Source of the DNA: Acidimicrobiaceae bacterium
GTDB taxonomy: Bacteria > Actinomycetota > Acidimicrobiia > Acidimicrobiales > RAAP-2
Reading direction: 5' to 3'
NCBI GenBank assembly: GCA_003157945.1
Contig: PMFY01000089.1
Span: 1-7,481 of the forward strand
DNA: 7,481 bases
Shown: in pieces, positions 6,133 through 7,481 of the stretch
How the letters are laid out: the number at the start of each line of letters is the position of its first letter
Numbering within the stretch: the stretch's first letter is position 1
The notes under the pieces: generated by a model
The model's input: the letters and a program-made list of their open reading frames with translations, nothing else
Databases searched by the model: none
Told to the model about the DNA's origin: nothing
Translations under genes and position numbers: made by a program

Positions 6133-6348
6133 ATGGACGCCATGGGCTCGGACGGCAGCAAGTCGCGCAAGAAGAAGCAGCACCTCCCCAAGGTGCCGAA
6201 GTACGAGGAGCCCAACCGGCTCGAGGGCGCGCAGGGGGGCACGGGCTTCGGCCGGGCCGGGCACAACTCGGACCACCACCACTACGAGAAGCCGACCGGA
6301 TTCGGCGCCTGGATGCTGAAGGTACTGGGGAGGAAGCCCAACCCCTAG
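6133..6348 (+). CDS. Hypothetical small basic His-containing protein
   Basis: A protein of 71 residues from ATG 6133, or 68 from ATG 6142 (MGSDGSK...), which I do not recognise. It begins with a Ser/Lys/Arg cluster (SKSRKKKQ), continues with Pro- and Lys-rich sequence (HLPKVPKYEEPNRLEG), a Gly-rich segment (GGTGFGRAG), then HNSDHHHYEKPTGFG, and ends with a short hydrophobic stretch GAWMLKVLG followed by RKPNP. The ordered composition, the aromatic residues and a frame without chance-like Arg/Gly runs suggest a real gene. The HNSDHHHY cluster could bind a metal, and the basic N-terminus could contact nucleic acid or an acidic partner; both are guesses. No Shine-Dalgarno is obvious at either ATG. 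The frame is also open upstream to ATG 6046, but that N-terminus looks unlike a protein. It converges on ribF, 67 nt between stops. Confidence 0.66.
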   Translation: MDAMGSDGSKSRKKKQHLPKVPKYEEPNRLEGAQGGTGFGRAGHNSDHHHYEKPTGFGAWMLKVLGRKPNP

Positions 6349-6415
6349 GCACCCGTACGGTCCTGGCCGGTGGGCCGACGGATCGCCGGACGCAGGACGC
6401 CGGGTGGGCGCCGAC

Positions 6416-7384
6416 TCAGGCCGGTCCGTCGAGGAGGGCGCGTGTCCGGTCTACGTCGTCGCCCATCTGGGCCACCAGCGCGTCGACCGAGTCGAACGCC
6501 AGCTCGTCGCGCAGTCGGTGCACGAACGACAGCCGGGCCGGTTCGCCGTAGAGGTCACCGCTGAAGTCGAGCAGGTACGCCTCGACGAGCAGCTCGCCGT
6601 CGACGCCGTAGAAGGTCGGTCGGCGGCCGACCGACACGGCGGCCTTCCAGCGGGCACCGTCCGGACGTTCGTACCAGCCGGCGTAGATGCCGGGTGCGGG
6701 TAGGCAGATCTCCCCCGGCACGGCGATGTTGGCGGTCGGGAAGCCCAGTTCGGCGCCGCCGCGCCGGTCGCCGGTGACCACGGGCCCGCGCACCTGGTGG
6801 GGCCGGCCCAGCAGGACGGCGGCGCCCTCGACGTCGCCCGCACCCACCAGCGTACGGATCCGGGTGGACGACACGGGCAGCGCGTCCGGCCCGCCGTCGG
6901 CCTCGGAGGACAGGGACACGCCGTCCACGGCGAACCCGGCGACCGAGCCCATCTCGGTCAGCAGCGCCACGTTGCCCTTCCGGCCGTGACCGAAGTGGAA
7001 GTCCTCCCCCACCACGACCAGCCGGGCGCCGAGGCCCTCGACGAGCTCCCGGGTGACGAACTCCTCGGCGGTCTCGTTCGCCCGCTCCTCGTCGAAGCGG
7101 ACCACTACGGTCCGGTCGACCCCGGCGGACGCCAGCAGCTCGAGCTTCTGGTCGAGATCGCAGAGCAGCAGCGGCGCCGACGCCGGGCGCACCACGGACG
7201 CCGGATGGCGGTCGAAGGTGACCACCACCGTGGCCAGGCCGCTGTCCTGGGCGCGGGTCCGCAGCTCGGCCAGCAGGGCCCGGTGCCCGAGGTGGACACC
7301 GTCGTAGGCACCGATGGTCACGGCCGAGCCGCCGGTGGGCGGCACGAGGTGGACGCTGTCGGTCACGATCTCCACGATGGGCAA
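6416..7384 (-). CDS. ribF: Bifunctional riboflavin kinase / FAD synthetase
   Basis: RibF phosphorylates riboflavin to FMN and then adenylates FMN to FAD. The N-terminal adenylyltransferase domain shows GAYDGVHLGH (25-34), in which Tyr replaces the more usual Phe before DGVH, GEDFHFGHGRKGN (126-138) and the VSSTRIR motif (171-177). The C-terminal riboflavin kinase domain shows GRPHQVRGPVVTG (193-205), LGFPTAN (213-219), GRRPTF (253-258) and VEAYLLDFSGDLYG (267-280), whose Glu268 is the expected catalytic base. The 322-residue length is typical. The start is the weakest point: TTG at 7384 has no clear Shine-Dalgarno, and GTG codons at 7375 and 7366 are in frame; all leave the fold intact. It lies 70 nt downstream of the end of another minus-strand gene, so it is probably part of a longer transcript entering from the right. 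Confidence 0.96.
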   Translation of the reverse strand: MPIVEIVTDSVHLVPPTGGSAVTIGAYDGVHLGHRALLAELRTRAQDSGLATVVVTFDRHPASVVRPASAPLLLCDLDQKLELLASAGVDRTVVVRFDEERANETAEEFVTRELVEGLGARLVVVGEDFHFGHGRKGNVALLTEMGSVAGFAVDGVSLSSEADGGPDALPVSSTRIRTLVGAGDVEGAAVLLGRPHQVRGPVVTGDRRGGAELGFPTANIAVPGEICLPAPGIYAGWYERPDGARWKAAVSVGRRPTFYGVDGELLVEAYLLDFSGDLYGEPARLSFVHRLRDELAFDSVDALVAQMGDDVDRTRALLDGPA

Positions 7385-7454
7385 GGTTACCGCCGAGTCA
7401 GCGACGACCGGACCCCGATCGCCGGAGGGTCGCCGGTGCCGGGGCCGGGGAGGT
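7385..7454 (-). other. Spacer between ribF and the upstream minus-strand gene
   Basis: Seventy GC-rich nucleotides with no clear promoter and no T-tract terminator. An imperfect pairing of CCCCG with CGGGG around two CCGG tetramers is possible at about 7413-7442, but the arms do not match continuously. Confidence 0.3.
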
Positions 7455-7481
7455 TCAGCCGGCGGACTCGATGACCACGGC
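7455..7481 (-). CDS. C-terminal end of an unidentified protein, possibly TruB
   Basis: On the minus strand the last in-frame codons read AVVIESAG followed by TGA (plus-strand TCA at 7455-7457). Only eight residues are visible, so no function can be assigned from sequence. In many actinobacteria ribF directly follows truB (tRNA pseudouridine-55 synthase) on the same strand, which makes truB the best guess from context. A frame without stops over 27 nt is weak evidence by itself. Confidence 0.35.
   Translation of the reverse strand, partial: AVVIESAG

Noticed and set aside
6349..6415. Bidirectional terminator between the small basic gene and ribF
   Set aside because: GTCCTG and CAGGAC (6360-6365 and 6393-6398) could close a stem, but the interior does not pair well and there is no T-tract.
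1..7481. Mobile element, CRISPR array, toxin-antitoxin or defence system
   Set aside because: No transposase, integrase, regularly spaced repeats, terminal inverted repeats, nuclease or helicase modules were seen. Apart from the two small unknown proteins, every gene belongs to a well-known family.

Overview
The window is GC-rich throughout (estimated near 70%, not counted), uses GTG and probably TTG as well as ATG start codons, and packs genes on both strands with little spacing. Together with a WS/DGAT-type wax ester synthase/diacylglycerol acyltransferase, an Orn-type oligoribonuclease and a bifunctional RibF, this points to a high-GC actinobacterium. An acidimicrobial or other environmental lineage is plausible, but that placement is inference and rests on no search.

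Layout from left to right. A tRNA-Gly(GCC) gene on the minus strand is cut by the left edge (1-38). It is followed by a RimJ/RimL-type GNAT acetyltransferase on the plus strand (79-702). Facing it on the minus strand is a two-gene unit: dUTPase (dut, 2273-2758), then 4 nt later a WS/DGAT acyltransferase (739-2268). A 219-nt divergent control region (2759-2977) separates dut from oligoribonuclease (orn, 2978-3520, plus). It carries a 13-bp perfect palindrome and a -10 element placed so that the orn mRNA would be leaderless. A strong 31-nt GC hairpin follows the orn stop directly, then a well-placed Shine-Dalgarno sequence and a fatty-acyl-CoA ligase (3570-5420, plus).

Next comes a divergent pair of unrecognised small proteins: a very acidic Ala/Glu/Asp-rich 187-residue protein (5484-6047, minus) and a basic, His-containing protein of about 70 residues (6133-6348, plus). 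The 85-nt space between them holds two small dyads. The window ends with ribF (6416-7384, minus) and the last 8 codons of another minus-strand gene upstream of it, possibly truB.

Most genes are housekeeping: nucleotide-pool sanitation (dut), nano-RNA degradation (orn), FMN/FAD synthesis (ribF) and translation (tRNA). Two are lipid genes that could act in sequence: the ligase activates fatty acids to acyl-CoA and the WS/DGAT esterifies acyl-CoA to neutral lipid. They are on opposite strands, so this link is biochemical inference, not operon evidence. I see no CRISPR array, insertion sequence, phage gene, toxin-antitoxin pair or recognisable defence system. The least explained items are the acidic/basic small-protein pair and the palindrome beside the orn promoter.
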